From positions 3,411,350 to 3,475,349 of the forward strand of contig NC_072455.1 of the NCBI RefSeq assembly GCF_027596085.1: a stretch of DNA of 64,000 nucleotides, given 5' to 3'. The notes under the pieces are model-generated. The model saw nothing but the letters and a program-made list of their open reading frames with translations. It ran no database searches and was not told where the DNA came from. The stretch is from Anoplopoma fimbria (taxonomy: Eukaryota > Chordata > Actinopteri > Perciformes > Anoplopomatidae). Both the position numbers and the translations under genes were made by a program. Shown here piece after piece: positions 1 to 34,167 of this stretch. Within the stretch, counting starts at the first letter, position 1. Every line of letters starts with the position of its first letter.

Positions 1-183
1 TCGTGTCGTTCTTCCTCTTTGGCTTTTGTATTTGTTTGAATGTGCAGCGCTCATAAACTGGAGTCTCTGGACTGATTTAAAGAACGCTCTGTTCTGTTCA
101 TCCGTCGTGTCCCGGAGCGTACGGGCTGCAATCTGTTATCTGACTGCACAGTATTCCTTTACGCGCTGCATCGTAATGCCGTC

Positions 184-291
<108 letters not shown>

Positions 292-423
292 TCCAGAGAG
301 CTGCATCTTTTCCACGTTCACATTGTTCTTCAACTTCCTTCATTCTTACAGCCAATCACACTCTCAGTTGTCAGACACAATATCTTTCAGTTTAACTGTC
401 CTTCATTCACCCATCCCCCCTCT

Positions 424-424
<1 letters not shown>

Positions 425-497
<73 letters not shown>
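425..497. repeat. (CA)n microsatellite, 73 bp
   Basis: Uninterrupted CA repeat about 140 bp after the previous array and in the same orientation. Confidence 0.98.
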
Positions 498-499
<2 letters not shown>

Positions 500-966
500 T
501 GCGGGGATTATGTGGTATCACATTAGCAGTGCCGCTCTGCGTTAATGGCCTTTACATCATCCGGCAGAGAGTAAACTCTTTAAGCACCCTCCTGTGTCTC
601 TTTCACTCTGCATCTCTTGTGTCACTCTCGTTCTGACTCACTTTTCCATTAAACTGCTGCGTAAGTTCGTTTGTGAAATTTCAGCTGAATGAAATGTGAA
701 TCGGTACGTTTTCCATCAACTTCCTTAATGAGAATATCATTCAAGAGGACGTGTCAGGATGAGGATTTGCCACTTAAAATACCTTTTCTTTTTTCTTGAT
801 TTTTAATGACCCAATTTGTCTCTGTAAGGGAAGCTAATTTGAGTCCATAGCAGTTTAAGCTACAGACTGTTCTTGACTACAAATGGAGATACAGCAACAC
901 TTCACTTTTATTGAAAAAAGTGGCTTAACACATTAGTATATTTGACATTGAAAAAGTGATCTACTG

Positions 967-1210
967 TTAAAAGAATAGTTTAATATTTTGGGATATACCC
1001 TTATTTGCTCAGAGGTGTACAGTAGACAGATTTTGTTAGGCAAGGCGATTCCCCTCGTTTTCAGTCTTTGTGCTAAACTAAGATAAGCTAAGCTAACCTT
1101 ACTAAACAGCAGCTTCATATTTACCAAAGATGTGATGATTTTTTTTATTTTCTATCCATAAGCAGAAGTTGAATTAGCGTATTTTGAATGATGTCAGACT
1201 ATTCCTTTAA
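967..1210. mobile_element. MITE-like element with terminal inverted repeats
   Basis: The left end reads ttaaaagaatagttt and the right end agactattcctttaa, which is its reverse complement with mismatches. The interior contains the phrase 'cagtctttgtgctaaactaagataagctaagctaac'-type sequence (given here only as position 1061-1098), which is related to 40719-40744 and 44729-44754. No coding capacity is seen. This is the usual build of a non-autonomous DNA transposon in fish; the family name is not assigned. Confidence 0.6.
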
Positions 1211-1857
1211 ATATAAAAAGCGTTATTTTGTGCATTTATTTATACATCTGTTGCTCCAGATTCTTCTCTTAAAAATGACAAATTCTTACGACAAAGAATT
1301 ACGTTACGCAGATATAGATATTTCACGTTGTGCAAATTCAACATTTGATACAACATACCCTTAAAGAGATACAAATACCAACTAGTAGATACCTTTTTTT
1401 TCAGTGGAAGCATTCTGTTCTATAAAATGACAACGCTTTGGAATGTTTTGTTCGCATCTCAATTCTTGGACCGCTCAACTGCCAACTCAAATGTGGCGCG
1501 CTCGTTTTCACCACACCGCAGACTGGTTGGGTTGTAACTGCTGAGGTAGTCGGCCAAGCACAGGCCGCATTGTATCGATGGCGCTTGGGGTGATTGGTTG
1601 CGAGTAAATCCCTCTGGGTACAAAAACGATCCAAGTCATGAATGGCATCATGCATTTAAATGGATGATTTTTAATACATACTGGTACTTAGATATTGCAG
1701 TCTATACCTGTACAGATACTCAGCCCTAATAGTTAGAGAGAGAAAATTGAAATTGCAAAGTGGGTCTTCGTCTGCTAGCAATTGGCAAAAATTTGCAACA
1801 AAATGAAAATGTAAAAAACATAAAAACAGATTTTCTTATCATCTTTTGTTTGATTTG

Positions 1858-1890
<33 letters not shown>

Positions 1891-4162
1891 GTCTATGACT
1901 TTCTCTTTATTGATCTAGTAAACATATTGTTTCACATCTCCATTGAAAACATAGTTTCACAAATAATATAATCTTATACTACGAGCACAATAAACCCAGA
2001 GTTGACTTTCCCTCCCCGCTCTAATGAAAAGTTATGACTCTGCAGCTCCAACATTTACTCGCTTTGTATCTCAACTCTCAATCCCTCCTCTCATTAACTG
2101 CAACTCACTCGCTCATATCTATATTATCTGTAGTCATTTATCCTTTTTTTAAATTATTCTTTTTGTTAATAATTGCCGGTGCAGAGACTTAATTACCTGA
2201 AGGATATCTGAGCTAAAGATGATGGTTTCAGAACATTCAAAGATGCTCTTTTCCATCTGAGGTTGTAAATACTCTTTCAACAACCACCAGTCTTTTGAGG
2301 CAGATCTAGATACGCAAATTGCCCAATTAAACTTTATTTGCAATTAATGTGTGGCTTACGAGCCTCTGAATACTCGTACAAAGGAATACAAGAGAAAAAA
2401 GGTAGTTTGAATGTACATCTTTATGACTAATGATGTTCAGTTGATGTTTTTACTTTCTCAGTAATATCCTGTATAAAAATAGTTTTATATACGATGGAAA
2501 TAGAATTAACACACTATTGTTTCTTAGATGCTGCAGCTTCTCCTGTACCTTTCTCCCGTTAAGCCATCGTCCTCCATCAACTCTCCACAAACCCCACCCA
2601 GTCCTTCCCTCCTGTCTCTTTAATGGCGCTCCATCTGTACACTCCATTAGTTGGCCTCATGGCTTAGTGCCGTCCCTGATGAAAATGACCCCTGTGAGAG
2701 AGAACCATCACAATCCATACTCTGAATATGCTCCTGTGGGCATCGCTTGCAACTAGGGTCACAAAAAGTGTTGGTTTTTTTATGCTAGACCTGCATCGAA
2801 TAGTGTAACACGACTCACTGGGGCACTCTCTGCACACAGGAACCTTCTGAAGGCTTGTAAGCCAATATTGCTCTGAAATCCCTCATGTCAGTGTGTTTGA
2901 ACTACACTGTATGAAAGCAAAACAGTGTAGAAGCCTGAGATGGAATGTATGAACCTTTTACAGTACCAGTTCTGTGTCACATTGCCGTACTAACATGTAG
3001 TTCCTTTTTTCTTGGATTTAGACGATAATGTGCAGAATTTAAATATCTTATGCAATGCTGTTAGTAGTAGTAAGAGCCACAGCAGTACATTTGTAGAAAT
3101 AATTGTTGCAGCAGAAGCAGTAGTAGAAGTGTAGTGGTAAAAGACAAAATATCGAAACAGAAAAGTTAATTAAAATAATTGTTGTAGTAGTAGTTTTTTA
3201 GATAAAAGAACACGCTCCATATGCAGTTGTTTTTATTCAGATTTGGCCATTAGGATGTTTTTTTTTTTAGAATGGTTTAAATAAATTCCTATTTTTTTAT
3301 GAATTTTTAAGTTTTTATTGTGCAACTCTAATATTTTCCAATCAAACTCTATTGTAATGAATCTATCCAAATTAATTGCTAGTGTAATCCTTAAGATTAT
3401 AGCTCTGGTTGATGTGTGGTTACTGTGGTAACAGCAAGTGCAGTTTAATACTAACACTTCTTTTACAGATTACAGTGCAGCCACAACACAGCTCACCTTG
3501 TAAGTCATTTGAATCCACCCTTACAATGAAAAATGCAGAAAAAAATGAATAGCAAATAGTGTGAAACGTGGGGTTTCATTTTATGACTTAAATAATTTAA
3601 AGTCAAGAAAACATAGAATTTGTCTAACGTACCATTAAACATACATGAGGAATAACATTTCTAGAAATCCAAAAACAACAAATGAATATTAACTCTGGTT
3701 TAAATTTGTAATATTCATATAATTAGTATCAAATTATTTTCAGGAAACTTGATGGAAGTGATCAAAGTACAAAAACAAGTATTATCCAATTTTCCGCTTT
3801 TCTTTGTTTTAATTCTGTTATGTCACAGAGCCATTATTCATCCTTATTTCTTTGTTATATATTCTACATCACATTAGCTCAAAATCTCATCCTTATTCTC
3901 TGCTAATAGATTCAGTTTTCTTGCCATATCCTGTCCTGTTTCTATCACAAATAGGGATAATTTATCTAATCTAACCATATGATGAGGAGGGTGTTTATTC
4001 AGTGTCAGAGTGCTTGTGTTGGATGAAAGAATTGAAGATTAATGGAACATTCACTTGTGTTGTTGTTGTTGTTTTTATCCCGGTGTGTGTGGGTGTGTGT
4101 GTAGGAGCCACTGTGGTTTCAGGGGGCTTTAGTTTGGTTCTGAAATGTTTCATAAAAAAAAA

Positions 4163-4166
<4 letters not shown>

Positions 4167-4203
<37 letters not shown>
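4167..4203. repeat. (CT)n tract forming a polypyrimidine run
   Basis: CT repeat immediately before a tctgtag acceptor at 4211-4217, so it would serve as the pyrimidine tract of that splice site. Confidence 0.9.
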
Positions 4204-4209
<6 letters not shown>

Positions 4210-4217
4210 CTCTGTAG

Positions 4218-4390
4218 GCAGATGGATGATGCTGATCCCTCTCTCCGGAGGTGTGGAGTGACAGATGACAGAGGGATTGATACGGCGGGAGAGGGAGAGA
4301 AAGGGAGAGGCAACCGCGGAGAGGGTCGCCGCCGCCGGTAATGGAAAACAGCTGCAAAGGTCAGACGCATCGATCGGGAGGCGAGCAGAA
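4218..4390 (+). other. Candidate 5' untranslated exon of the 5-HT2 receptor gene
   Basis: A strong acceptor (long CT tract, then ctgtag ending at 4217) and a strong donor (agaa|gtaagt at 4391) bound 173 nt that are much more GC- and CpG-rich than their surroundings. It lies 5 kb upstream of the exon that carries the receptor start codon, on the same strand, and mammalian HTR2C also has non-coding upstream exons. Inside it an upstream ORF starts at 4222 (39 codons) and its TAA at 4339-4341 overlaps a second ATG at 4341. If this exon is spliced to 9197, the second ORF ends after 19 codons. The exon is inferred from splice signals only. It could instead belong to a non-coding RNA or be a first exon whose CT tract is a promoter element. 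Confidence 0.5.
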
Positions 4391-5480
4391 GTAAGTGACC
4401 AGATTTACTGATACTGTGATGACAGAGTTTCTCACTCGCCCGACAGACTGTCTCTGCTGCTCTCTCTCTCTCCCTCCCTCTCTTTTCTGTTTCATTCACA
4501 TGCTGTACAGTGTGTAACACCCACAGAGATCAAAGTGCTCAATATTTCTATATTAAAGGAGCTTCTGAGTTACACTTTCAATGCAGCACAGCAACTTTCT
4601 GTAAAAGGCTTTATGTTGTAAAGCTGTCTTAGCTTTAAACTGTTAAAACAACACATTCATTCAACTTTGTTTCTGTTTTAGATTCTTCTTATGTGTTGGC
4701 TCTTTGTAGGAAATAGCCTCTCCTACACTTGGAAGTGTTGCATTTTACTTTCCATGCAGGTGAAACAACAGTTTGTTTGGCACAGAATGAAAATGGGCAG
4801 TTAGCAAAACCACAGAATCAGATTTTAGGATTGAGTTGTTCTGTCACTCCGTTACCTGCAAGGTGAGGCTCACCTGGCAGCTGGAAACGGAGAAAGGCAT
4901 CAGTAGGCTTCTTTTAAGTAGCCTTGTTAGCTGGTTAGGCTAATACTAAAGGTAATAAGTGAAGGTTTACACAATGCAAAAACATTTTTTTAAAACCTGC
5001 AGCAAGAAAAATGCTCAAAAATTAAGTTTGTTTAGCGACTATTGGCGTCAGAGATGCACTCAGTCGCTCCTAAAGGTCAGGTTAAGGCAGGTTAGACGTC
5101 TGCATGCCGTCAATGGTCGTATCAAACGAGCAATTAAAGATGATTTGTGAAAATGTAAGTCACCACGACCACTAGAGGTCCTTGAGCATGAAGCCGTAAG
5201 TGGCCACACAAAAGAATTGTGCAGTTTGCTGCAGCAGAATGCAAGATTAAGCGTGGACAGACGCATAGATGCACACCCACCCACGCACAAACCCAAGTGC
5301 ATGATCCTCCCGGCGGCAATAATAATTAAAGTTTCAAAAACAAAGTAAGCACGCGAGTAGTGAACTAGAGAAAGAGAAAGTATTATTGTCACAGAAGTTT
5401 TTAATCATTTACCAACATTCATAGCTGGCGGTGTTTACGGATGTGAAATACAAACCCCTTGAATGTTAAGCAGCAGAGCG

Positions 5481-5484
<4 letters not shown>

Positions 5485-5528
<44 letters not shown>
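5485..5528. repeat. (CA)n microsatellite, 44 bp
   Basis: Direct CA dinucleotide repeat. Confidence 0.97.
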
Positions 5529-5534
<6 letters not shown>

Positions 5535-5994
5535 TACATTTCACCCGCCACCCTCCTCTGTTTTATCTCGTGGAGCAGAGATGGCTGAAACAAACAGAAG
5601 TGTGGCAGCAATTTGCCTCCCGCAGTGACATCTGTGTCTGAACCGCTCTCCCTTTTCTCTGGGTCTCCATTCGTATCAGCGTAACTCTCCCTAAGAAGCG
5701 TTTGACAGTCGCAACACCAATTATAATCAGCCGATGATGTGATTGGCTGGCTGAGACGGGCGTGCAGACACCCGGCGGGCCGGGTCGGTAATCTTTTTTG
5801 GTTTGAGCCTAATAAACTGTGTGTTCAAAACTCTTATGATTAAAAGTAGAAAGATAATTATTGTTAGAATAACAATGTGGAGACGAGGGAGAGGCTATAT
5901 CTCTTCCTCCTTCCTTCCGTCTGGTTCCTCTCTTCACAATCACTTTTCCTTTATCCTTCCAATCCTCCCTCCCCCCATCTCCCTCCCTCCCTCC

Positions 5995-6032
<38 letters not shown>

Positions 6033-7575
6033 ATGTACTGCTGCTTTATCAGAGCGGTTAAATGCTTCGCCTGCAGTGCTGTTTAGTTTCCTGTGAACTA
6101 TGCTGATACTCTCCTCTTTAGAGGAGAAGATAGGAAGCAGCTTGTTTATTACAGCCTCTATTGCAGAGGTGATAAACACACCTTCCTATATGTGCACACA
6201 CACAAACACACACACACACACACACACATACATCCTCATTGTCTGTTCCTTATATAAAGCTCTTTTCTTTTCTAGCCATTGTTTAGATTCATGCAGACAG
6301 CAGCCTCATTAAGGTCTTTTTGTTTAAAACAACCACACTACTTGTATGTTTTATTGATTTTTATGCTGCACAAAGTCACTTTTTTATAGTGTACACAAAC
6401 AGAGGATCTATGATTTGAACCGAGACGGCAAACTTTATTACTCCTTTGAACTTGGACAAAAGGAACTTAAATTCACTTCTTTCGTTTGTACCTTTCACAA
6501 TAAAAGTGAGGAACTGCATTACTGCTTCCCAGAGTAAAACTAAAATAAATAAACTCAATAAAACAGCTTACATTAGTTAGACTATACAATAATCTACCTC
6601 AGACAGACTGCCATATGCTGCTCTGTATCTATAGGATTCCAGCAGTTGGTCCTCTGTCTGCGCAAATCTATTCACCTGTTATTGAAAAAGTATTACAACT
6701 ACCACAAAATCACATCGCTTCCGGTATTAATATAATAGAAATATTTGCAGCAAAGCATTTTGAACTTCATGTTTTTTTTTTCTTCGTCTAAGCTAACTAT
6801 TTAAAATGCTATATTTATGTTTGTTTGTTCACATCCAAACAGGAATGTTAAAAAAATCCCAATATGTGGGTTTATGGGGCATTATGTATACTTTTTTTCT
6901 TATTGGGTTTGCTTCCCTTAAAGAGAAGTTTTAACTCCTCTGAGTTTCTGTTGTAGTCCTTTGCTGTTTGCATAATGAGCTGACGTCTGTTGTGTTAATA
7001 AATGAGCAGATGGCAGAGGAATGCTGTTTTTTTTTTCTTTACTTCTACATCTCAATGCAAAGAACATCTCCCATCCGCCTTCTTACGTGGTTATTAATAA
7101 ATAAGTAAGTGAAGAACATGAAAAGAACAAAATGAACTGCAGATGGCCACAATACGTGCCGTTTCTTATTCTCCACAAACAACAGCTGGACACGGAGACT
7201 TCACAGTGAGATTGTGAATAGTTCCCAAAATGTCAAACTATTCCTACTGAGATTGTCGGTCAGAAAATATGACTAATTTTTGATAAAAGGTTTTATGGGT
7301 CGTTTTGCAAGAGGCTGCGAACAACGTTTATTTTGTTGTCCTTTAGGTATGATGACTAACAATTTATCCGCCCACACACACATGAATAATTTTGAATTAT
7401 TTAATATGTTTGCACACAATCACACCTAGACAATGAATTTATGCAGTCATTTACTGGAGCAAAGACGACACACATTAATATACAATAGATTCCCATTAAA
7501 CAAAACAAATGTTAACAAGCAGAATGAAGGAAAATGCAAAGCAGGGGTTTAAATATTCTGCTTATAGCGATGAGT

Positions 7576-7578
<3 letters not shown>

Positions 7579-7635
<57 letters not shown>
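7579..7635. repeat. (CA)n microsatellite, 57 bp
   Basis: Direct CA dinucleotide repeat, the first of three arrays within 600 bp that share one orientation. Confidence 0.97.
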
Positions 7636-7637
<2 letters not shown>

Positions 7638-7883
7638 GTTCACCGTGCTCTGCTTGACATTATTGTAGAATCACCGCCCACCAAACTATCTCAGCTTGAG
7701 GCCCGAGTCCGTTTGGAGATGTGCTGCCGTTTTATCTCCAATGCACACACACACACATTTGGACACAGATGAAAAATTCATTCTTAAACATATGCCCACA
7801 CATTCTTTAAAAAAAGTCTCATTGATTTTCACGGACCTTCACGCTCTGTCTTACTGTTTGTTAAATGCAAAGACATGTGCACG

Positions 7884-7905
7884 CACACACACACACACAC
7901 ACGCA

Positions 7906-7989
<84 letters not shown>
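7884..7989. repeat. (CA)n microsatellite, 106 bp, lightly interrupted
   Basis: CA repeat with a cgcactc interruption near its left end. Confidence 0.97.
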
Positions 7990-7993
<4 letters not shown>

Positions 7994-8093
7994 TTACTCA
8001 GACTCCTCCACGTATCCTCGTAGACATTTACGAGGTGCTAAATCACGAACCCGCTGAGAGGTAAGGGTAAATAGAGGACAGCCAGTACTTCTG

Positions 8094-8095
<2 letters not shown>

Positions 8096-8167
<72 letters not shown>
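8096..8167. repeat. (CA)n microsatellite, 72 bp
   Basis: Direct CA dinucleotide repeat, 106 bp after the previous array. Confidence 0.97.
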
Positions 8168-8172
<5 letters not shown>

Positions 8173-8514
8173 TGCGATGTGATGGTGTAAACATCTAAGC
8201 TTCCGTTTCATTTGATCTCCTTCATTTTCTTTTAAATGGCATCATTCTCTCGGCCAACATTTATTAGCCGTGCAGACGATATCATAAATAAGTCTGGTAT
8301 AGTGAGACCCGCTGTGTGGGTGAAGGAAACAAAGAAAGATGGAGAGAAAAGATTAGTGAAATGCAGGAGGTTAGGGAGTAGGAATGAAGTAATAGAAAAC
8401 ACAGATATATAAAGATTAAAATAAGAAACAAAGGAAGGACGGAGAAATGTAAGGAATGACTTAAAAGAATATGGGGTAATGCACACTCTAGGTGCTAACT
8501 AGAACAATAAAGGG

Positions 8515-9075
8515 AAGGAGAGCCTTTTTGGTCCCTGGTAGAACCTTATATAAAGGTTGTAACTGAAACCATTTCAGATGGTTCTATCTTAAACGCAACA
8601 TAAAGGGTTATACTTAAAACTACCTGTGAAAGGTTTCACCCAGAACCCCCTATGAGAGGTTCAAAGGTTAAGGGTTCAAGCCAGAACAAGAACAAGAACC
8701 GACTAAGTGGGTTCTACTGGTAACCTCTTATATCCCAAGCGTTTATCTAGAACTCACCAAGGGGATGCTACCAAGAACTCTTTTATATCCCAAGGGTTCC
8801 ATCCAACAATCACCTAGGGGGTTCTATTGAGAACCCTTTTATTTTCCAAGGGTTTCATCTAGAACCCAACCAGGAGGGTCTAAGGAGACCCCTTTTTATA
8901 TACAAAGGGTTTCATCTGACAATCATTTAGGGGGTTCTTTTGTGAAACCTTTTATATTCCAGGGGTTTCATCAATAACACAACCAGGGGATTCTACCTAG
9001 AACCCTTTTATACCCCAAGGTTTTCATCTAGAACCCACCAAGGGTTCCCTATAAGGCTCCTTAAGGACCCTATGG
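8515..9075. repeat. Degenerate tandem array built on a GAACC / GGGTT motif
   Basis: About a dozen diverged units of roughly 60 bp recur, each with 'agaacccttttat' and 'aagggtttcatct' type segments. A second, shorter array of the same motif lies at about 32860-33140 inside a MITE-like element. It is non-coding, and the motif's alternate strands pair with each other, so each unit can fold back. Confidence 0.75.
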
Positions 9076-9196
9076 GGTAAATGGAAGGAATAAAGGTTTG
9101 AAAAGAACGATCAAGGGATGTTAAAGCAGTGAGGAAGATGTGAGAGGGAATTTGATTGATTAATTAATGATCATTTTTTTGTTGGTTCCTTCACAG

Positions 9197-9791
9197 ATCA
9201 ACCTGATCATCAAGTCTGACCTGAAAGAAGAAACTTGCAACATCTTGGACAAAACCGACCACGGCAGAAAGATTTACAGCTCAGTGCACCAGAACTGATA
9301 AAACTCATCTACAAACTAACCAGTAAAGATCTGGTGACTGGAGCAGACCGCAGCTATGGATATGAATAAACACATTTTCAGCTCTGAATTAGAAACTCTC
9401 AAACTCTCAGATCCATCAAGAGGTGGATGTGACTGATCCACCACAAAGCAACACGGGACATTTTTGGCTCGGAGAACACCTTGAGAACTCCTTGCCAATG
9501 ATTTATTGGCAAGAAATGGGAGATTCAAAGCTCAGGGGACAATTTGAGGCTGTTTGCAGCTAGCGAGACTTCATTAGAATACGATATAAACTAGAAAGAC
9601 ACTTGGAGCTACGATATTCCAATCCCCTCTCCCCTCTTCCCTTCCACTCCCAATCCCCAAAGTTCCTGATTTTTCCCCATCCCCCAGATCCTTATTAAAG
9701 GTGTAATGTTGTTATTGAGAATCCATTTTGGAAGACCCACTTCAAAACTCTTCAAATAGAACTTCTAACAGGGTTAGGGTCTCTCTTTGGG
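9197..9791 (+). other. 5' leader carried on the start-codon exon
   Basis: The exon is taken to begin after the acceptor ccttcacag (9196), giving 595 nt of leader before the ATG. The leader has several upstream ATGs; one opens a 26-codon ORF at 9356-9436. Such a leader would lower scanning efficiency on the main start. The exact 5' end of this exon is inferred, and transcription might also start inside it. Confidence 0.5.
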
Positions 9792-30600
<20,809 letters not shown>

Positions 30601-31266
30601 TCACGTGATTTTTTTTTTTGTTCTTTGATGTCTACCTTTTATTTTGCAAGCTGCAGACGCCGGGCCGAACGACGTTTTTTAGCGACGAGCTGGTGCCGAA
30701 AAGCGTGCTGCGATTTGGGCGGCTGCAAACCCGCAGAGGGGACTTTTATTGTGAAAGGACAAGTCTTGGTTAAGCAGCCTTATCGCCAAAGGAAGTGCTT
30801 ACGGCAAAGTGTGAGAGAGATCAGATTAGAAGTTAACCTCCAAGGTGAAAGAGATTTGGAATGAAAGCCGACATTTCAGACGTGTTTTGTTTTCTATTTG
30901 GCGTCGAAATGTTGGTTTTCCCGCCAAAAACGCGGCGTGAAAGCATCCGTTAGAATGCGGTGTACTTCACGGGGACGAGAGAAAGGCAAAGTGGACGTAA
31001 TGAGAAGCAGCAAGTGAAGAGCTTGGTCTCTTAATCAACCTGGCATGAAGTCAAGCGGCCCCCTCGACGGAGTCCCTACTGATGCAGGTTACAGAGTCAA
31101 GCACCGCCCGCCGAGGTCAACGGGGGTCAAACCGCGACCTCCAAGCCTTCGCAAAGAGTCCAAATCCAGTCCGAGCTCTGGTTCCACGTGGATTCTCTCC
31201 ACACCGAACCAAAAACTAAACCAAATCTATTTTTGTGCCGTGTAAAGCGTGACTGCAGCAGTCATA

Positions 31267-31268
<2 letters not shown>

Positions 31269-31338
<70 letters not shown>
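31269..31338. repeat. (AT)n microsatellite, 70 bp
   Basis: Uninterrupted AT dinucleotide repeat about 670 bp after the receptor stop codon, probably transcribed in the 3' UTR. Confidence 0.97.
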
Positions 31339-31341
<3 letters not shown>

Positions 31342-32745
31342 TGAACCTCTTCCAGCATGTATAATCAAACTATTCAGCCGACAGAAAATGGGATTTCTCT
31401 AAAGGGAAACTTTTCTCAAGGCTGCAGTCAAAGTTTGTCTGCGAGGACGAAGATGAAGGAATGTACACGGACCGCCGGTCTGCTGGTGGACTCACAGTGC
31501 CCTCTGGTGGTCGCACCGCACAGAGAGTCCACCTCCCTTGGATCCAACAAGGGTTTAAAAGAGCTAAAGAAACAAAACATGGCGCAGGTCTTCGGTCCAA
31601 CTCAGCTGTCAGGCTCTTGCTTCTGTTGACCAATACAAAGCCCCTTTGTAAAAGAATTAAAGTCCCAACTTCTAGAGGTTTTTACTGACAACAACGTAGA
31701 AAAGTTTCAAATATAACGAAGCAATCAAATATGTCAAAATGTGAAGAACGTTTTTAATTTAAAGGTGCGCAAAACTTCCTCGGATGTCATTCTATAAAAA
31801 GGAACAAAATGTAAAGGTTTTTGTTATGACATTAGCCTTAGCTTACTACCATTACTCTGCGTCATTATCAAAACTCTCACCTTCTCACCTTCCAAGATCT
31901 TCCTCAGCTGTAATCAAATCCCTTTTTATTTTTCCAAAACTGTGGAATTTTTGTGGATCAGCAATCACAATAATTAAAGAAATCAATGGATCTATATGTC
32001 CTCATATCTCCCATGTCTACTGATACACATTGAGCATTTACGTCGAGCCAAAAATCCACCGCCTACTTAATAAACATATCATATAATCAGAGTACATATC
32101 AGAGTATTTACATCATCTGGGCAGATTCAGAGCATAATATCTGAGGGAAAGTTCAGTCCTTTCTTTCTCCCAAAAACATCAACCCGCATGCTAAAACATT
32201 TCAGTTAAATCCAAAGAAGACTTTTGGTTTAAATGAGCTCTATTAGAGCCCCAGTGTTTCATGTATGCTCTGATGATTGGGTTCTAGAAATAAAAGTTTT
32301 GCCAAAATCTCCAAAGAATTGCGGTTCTGACCCCCAACACCGCTCTGATCTCTGGCTGCTTTTCAATCTGGACTCACCGGAGTGTGACTCAAATCGCTTT
32401 AGATTTCATCTGTCGCATAAAACGGACAGAAGGTCAACACGCTGACAGACAGAACCCCTGGCTCTGACCACGAGAGCTCACCAAACCTCCCTCCTCACAC
32501 AGGCGGTGTGATTTCCTCCGTCAGCTGAAATATCTGCAATGTACTGCCGTGGAACATTACTCAATATTGTGTGGATTTTGAAAGGTGGAACATTTAGATC
32601 TCTTAGCAACAAGAGATAATGTAGGAGATGTAAACCTGTGACTCGTGTGCATCTAGTGACTGGCTGTGTAGGTTCGGTTCAATAGAGCTAAATGGTTGTT
32701 GTAAACGGAAACTCATTGAGAAAAGTGACGTTTTTAAGAGATCAC

Positions 32746-33402
32746 TTAAAGAGGCACTCCACCGGTTTACACATCAGGTTCAGTTTATTTATTTAATATG
32801 TTCTGTCTCTCTGGGGGGGGAAAAAATAGCCCTGTTGATGTCTTTTACTCTTACAAATAAAGGTACTAACTAGAACCATTCAGGGTTCCTCAGCTTGTCC
32901 TCACAGGAGTTCATGGTTAAACTTTTTGTAAAGGTTCCACCAGAAATGTTTTCAGAAGGATTCTACCAAGAACTCAACATAAAGAGTTCTACCTAGAACC
33001 ATCTGTGAAAGATGCAACCCACAACCACATATGAGAGGATCTACAGAGAACCCTTTCATGGTGGCCGCAAAACTCCATAACGGAACCCTTAGACTGAAAA
33101 AGAACCCTTGGTTCTTTGGAACCCTTATTTCTAAGAGTGCGATGTCATCTGCGTTATAGTAGTTATATCATTTTTTAAAAAAACAGAAAGCCTTTTTTAA
33201 AGCTGGATATCTGAGGTTTGAGAGATGTAAGGATTTAGGTTAAATTGCATTATGGGAATTGTAGTCTTTTGGAGATTGAAACTCTAAGTCCGTATATCTC
33301 AGCCTCGGCTGCTTCAATTTTGGCAAATCTTTGCTTAATTTGTCTCATTTTAGTCCCTTAACATTATGATAATAATACTTAATTGCTGGAGTGCCCCTTT
33401 AA
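32746..33402. mobile_element. MITE-like element enclosing a GAACC array
   Basis: Left end ttaaagaggcactcca and right end ggagtgcccctttaaa are inverted repeats. The interior at about 32860-33140 carries the same GAACC/GGTTC motif as 8515-9075. A further segment, 'ttgcattatgggaattgtag' (33245-33264), recurs in modified form near 47837. Confidence 0.6.
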
Positions 33403-34136
33403 ATGCAAAAAAAAGATTCTGATTGACAGTTAAGTTCTCCTTCCAGCCTTGCTATCACCTTCTCAAAGTAGATGTCAAATTTCCCCAGTGATCAATATTT
33501 CATTTCGGTAAAACTCCCTTCAGCCATAAAACAGCCAAAACTACAAACACCTGAATGTAAAAAAAACCTTTTTTTTTTTTACCCATAATCCCCCCATCTT
33601 CAAGGTCAAAGAGCAAAGGTCAAAGCCTGCAGTGGACCGATCGAATCCAACGCCTGAGGTTTTTTGCAGTCACCTCTGCATACAATAAGAATGAAACCTT
33701 CATTCTAATTCTGTGCATCTCTGTACGTGTCCACCGTCTGTACGCCACAGACTGACACAGTGGTCACTGGCACCGCGTTCCTCTCCACGAGGAGAGGTCT
33801 ACATGAGCTACTAAATGTCCTGCATGTTTGAAGTGATGTTCAAAAGGTCCTCTCTGTCTCACTCAGTTTTTGTTTTTGTTTTTTTTGTTATCTCTTTAAT
33901 ACCGAAAAAGCAGCAGAAAGGGAAGAAAGAAACAAAGAGCAGTCGACAAAAATGCACATTGGAAACTGCTCGCAACTCCTGCAAGCATTTCATCTTCATC
34001 AAAATATCAACAATAACAACATAAACAGGAGGGGACTCTCTGAACGTAGTTGATTGGGTCAAAGGAGTGAGGAAACAAAGAGCTACAGCCAGGCCAGCCG
34101 ACTCAGTACGTCGCAATGTAATACCTATATGTTTCC

Positions 34137-34167
<31 letters not shown>

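Larger units (their letters stand above)
4391..9196 (+). other. Presumed 5'-UTR intron, rich in microsatellites
   Basis: If the exon at 4218-4390 is real, this is the intron that joins it to the start-codon exon (acceptor ccttcacag ending at 9196). It holds (CA)n at 5485-5528, 6196-6226, 7579-7635, 7884-7989 and 8096-8167, a (CT)n run at 6002-6029 and the degenerate GAACC array at 8515-9075. No coding exon was recognised. Confidence 0.5.
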
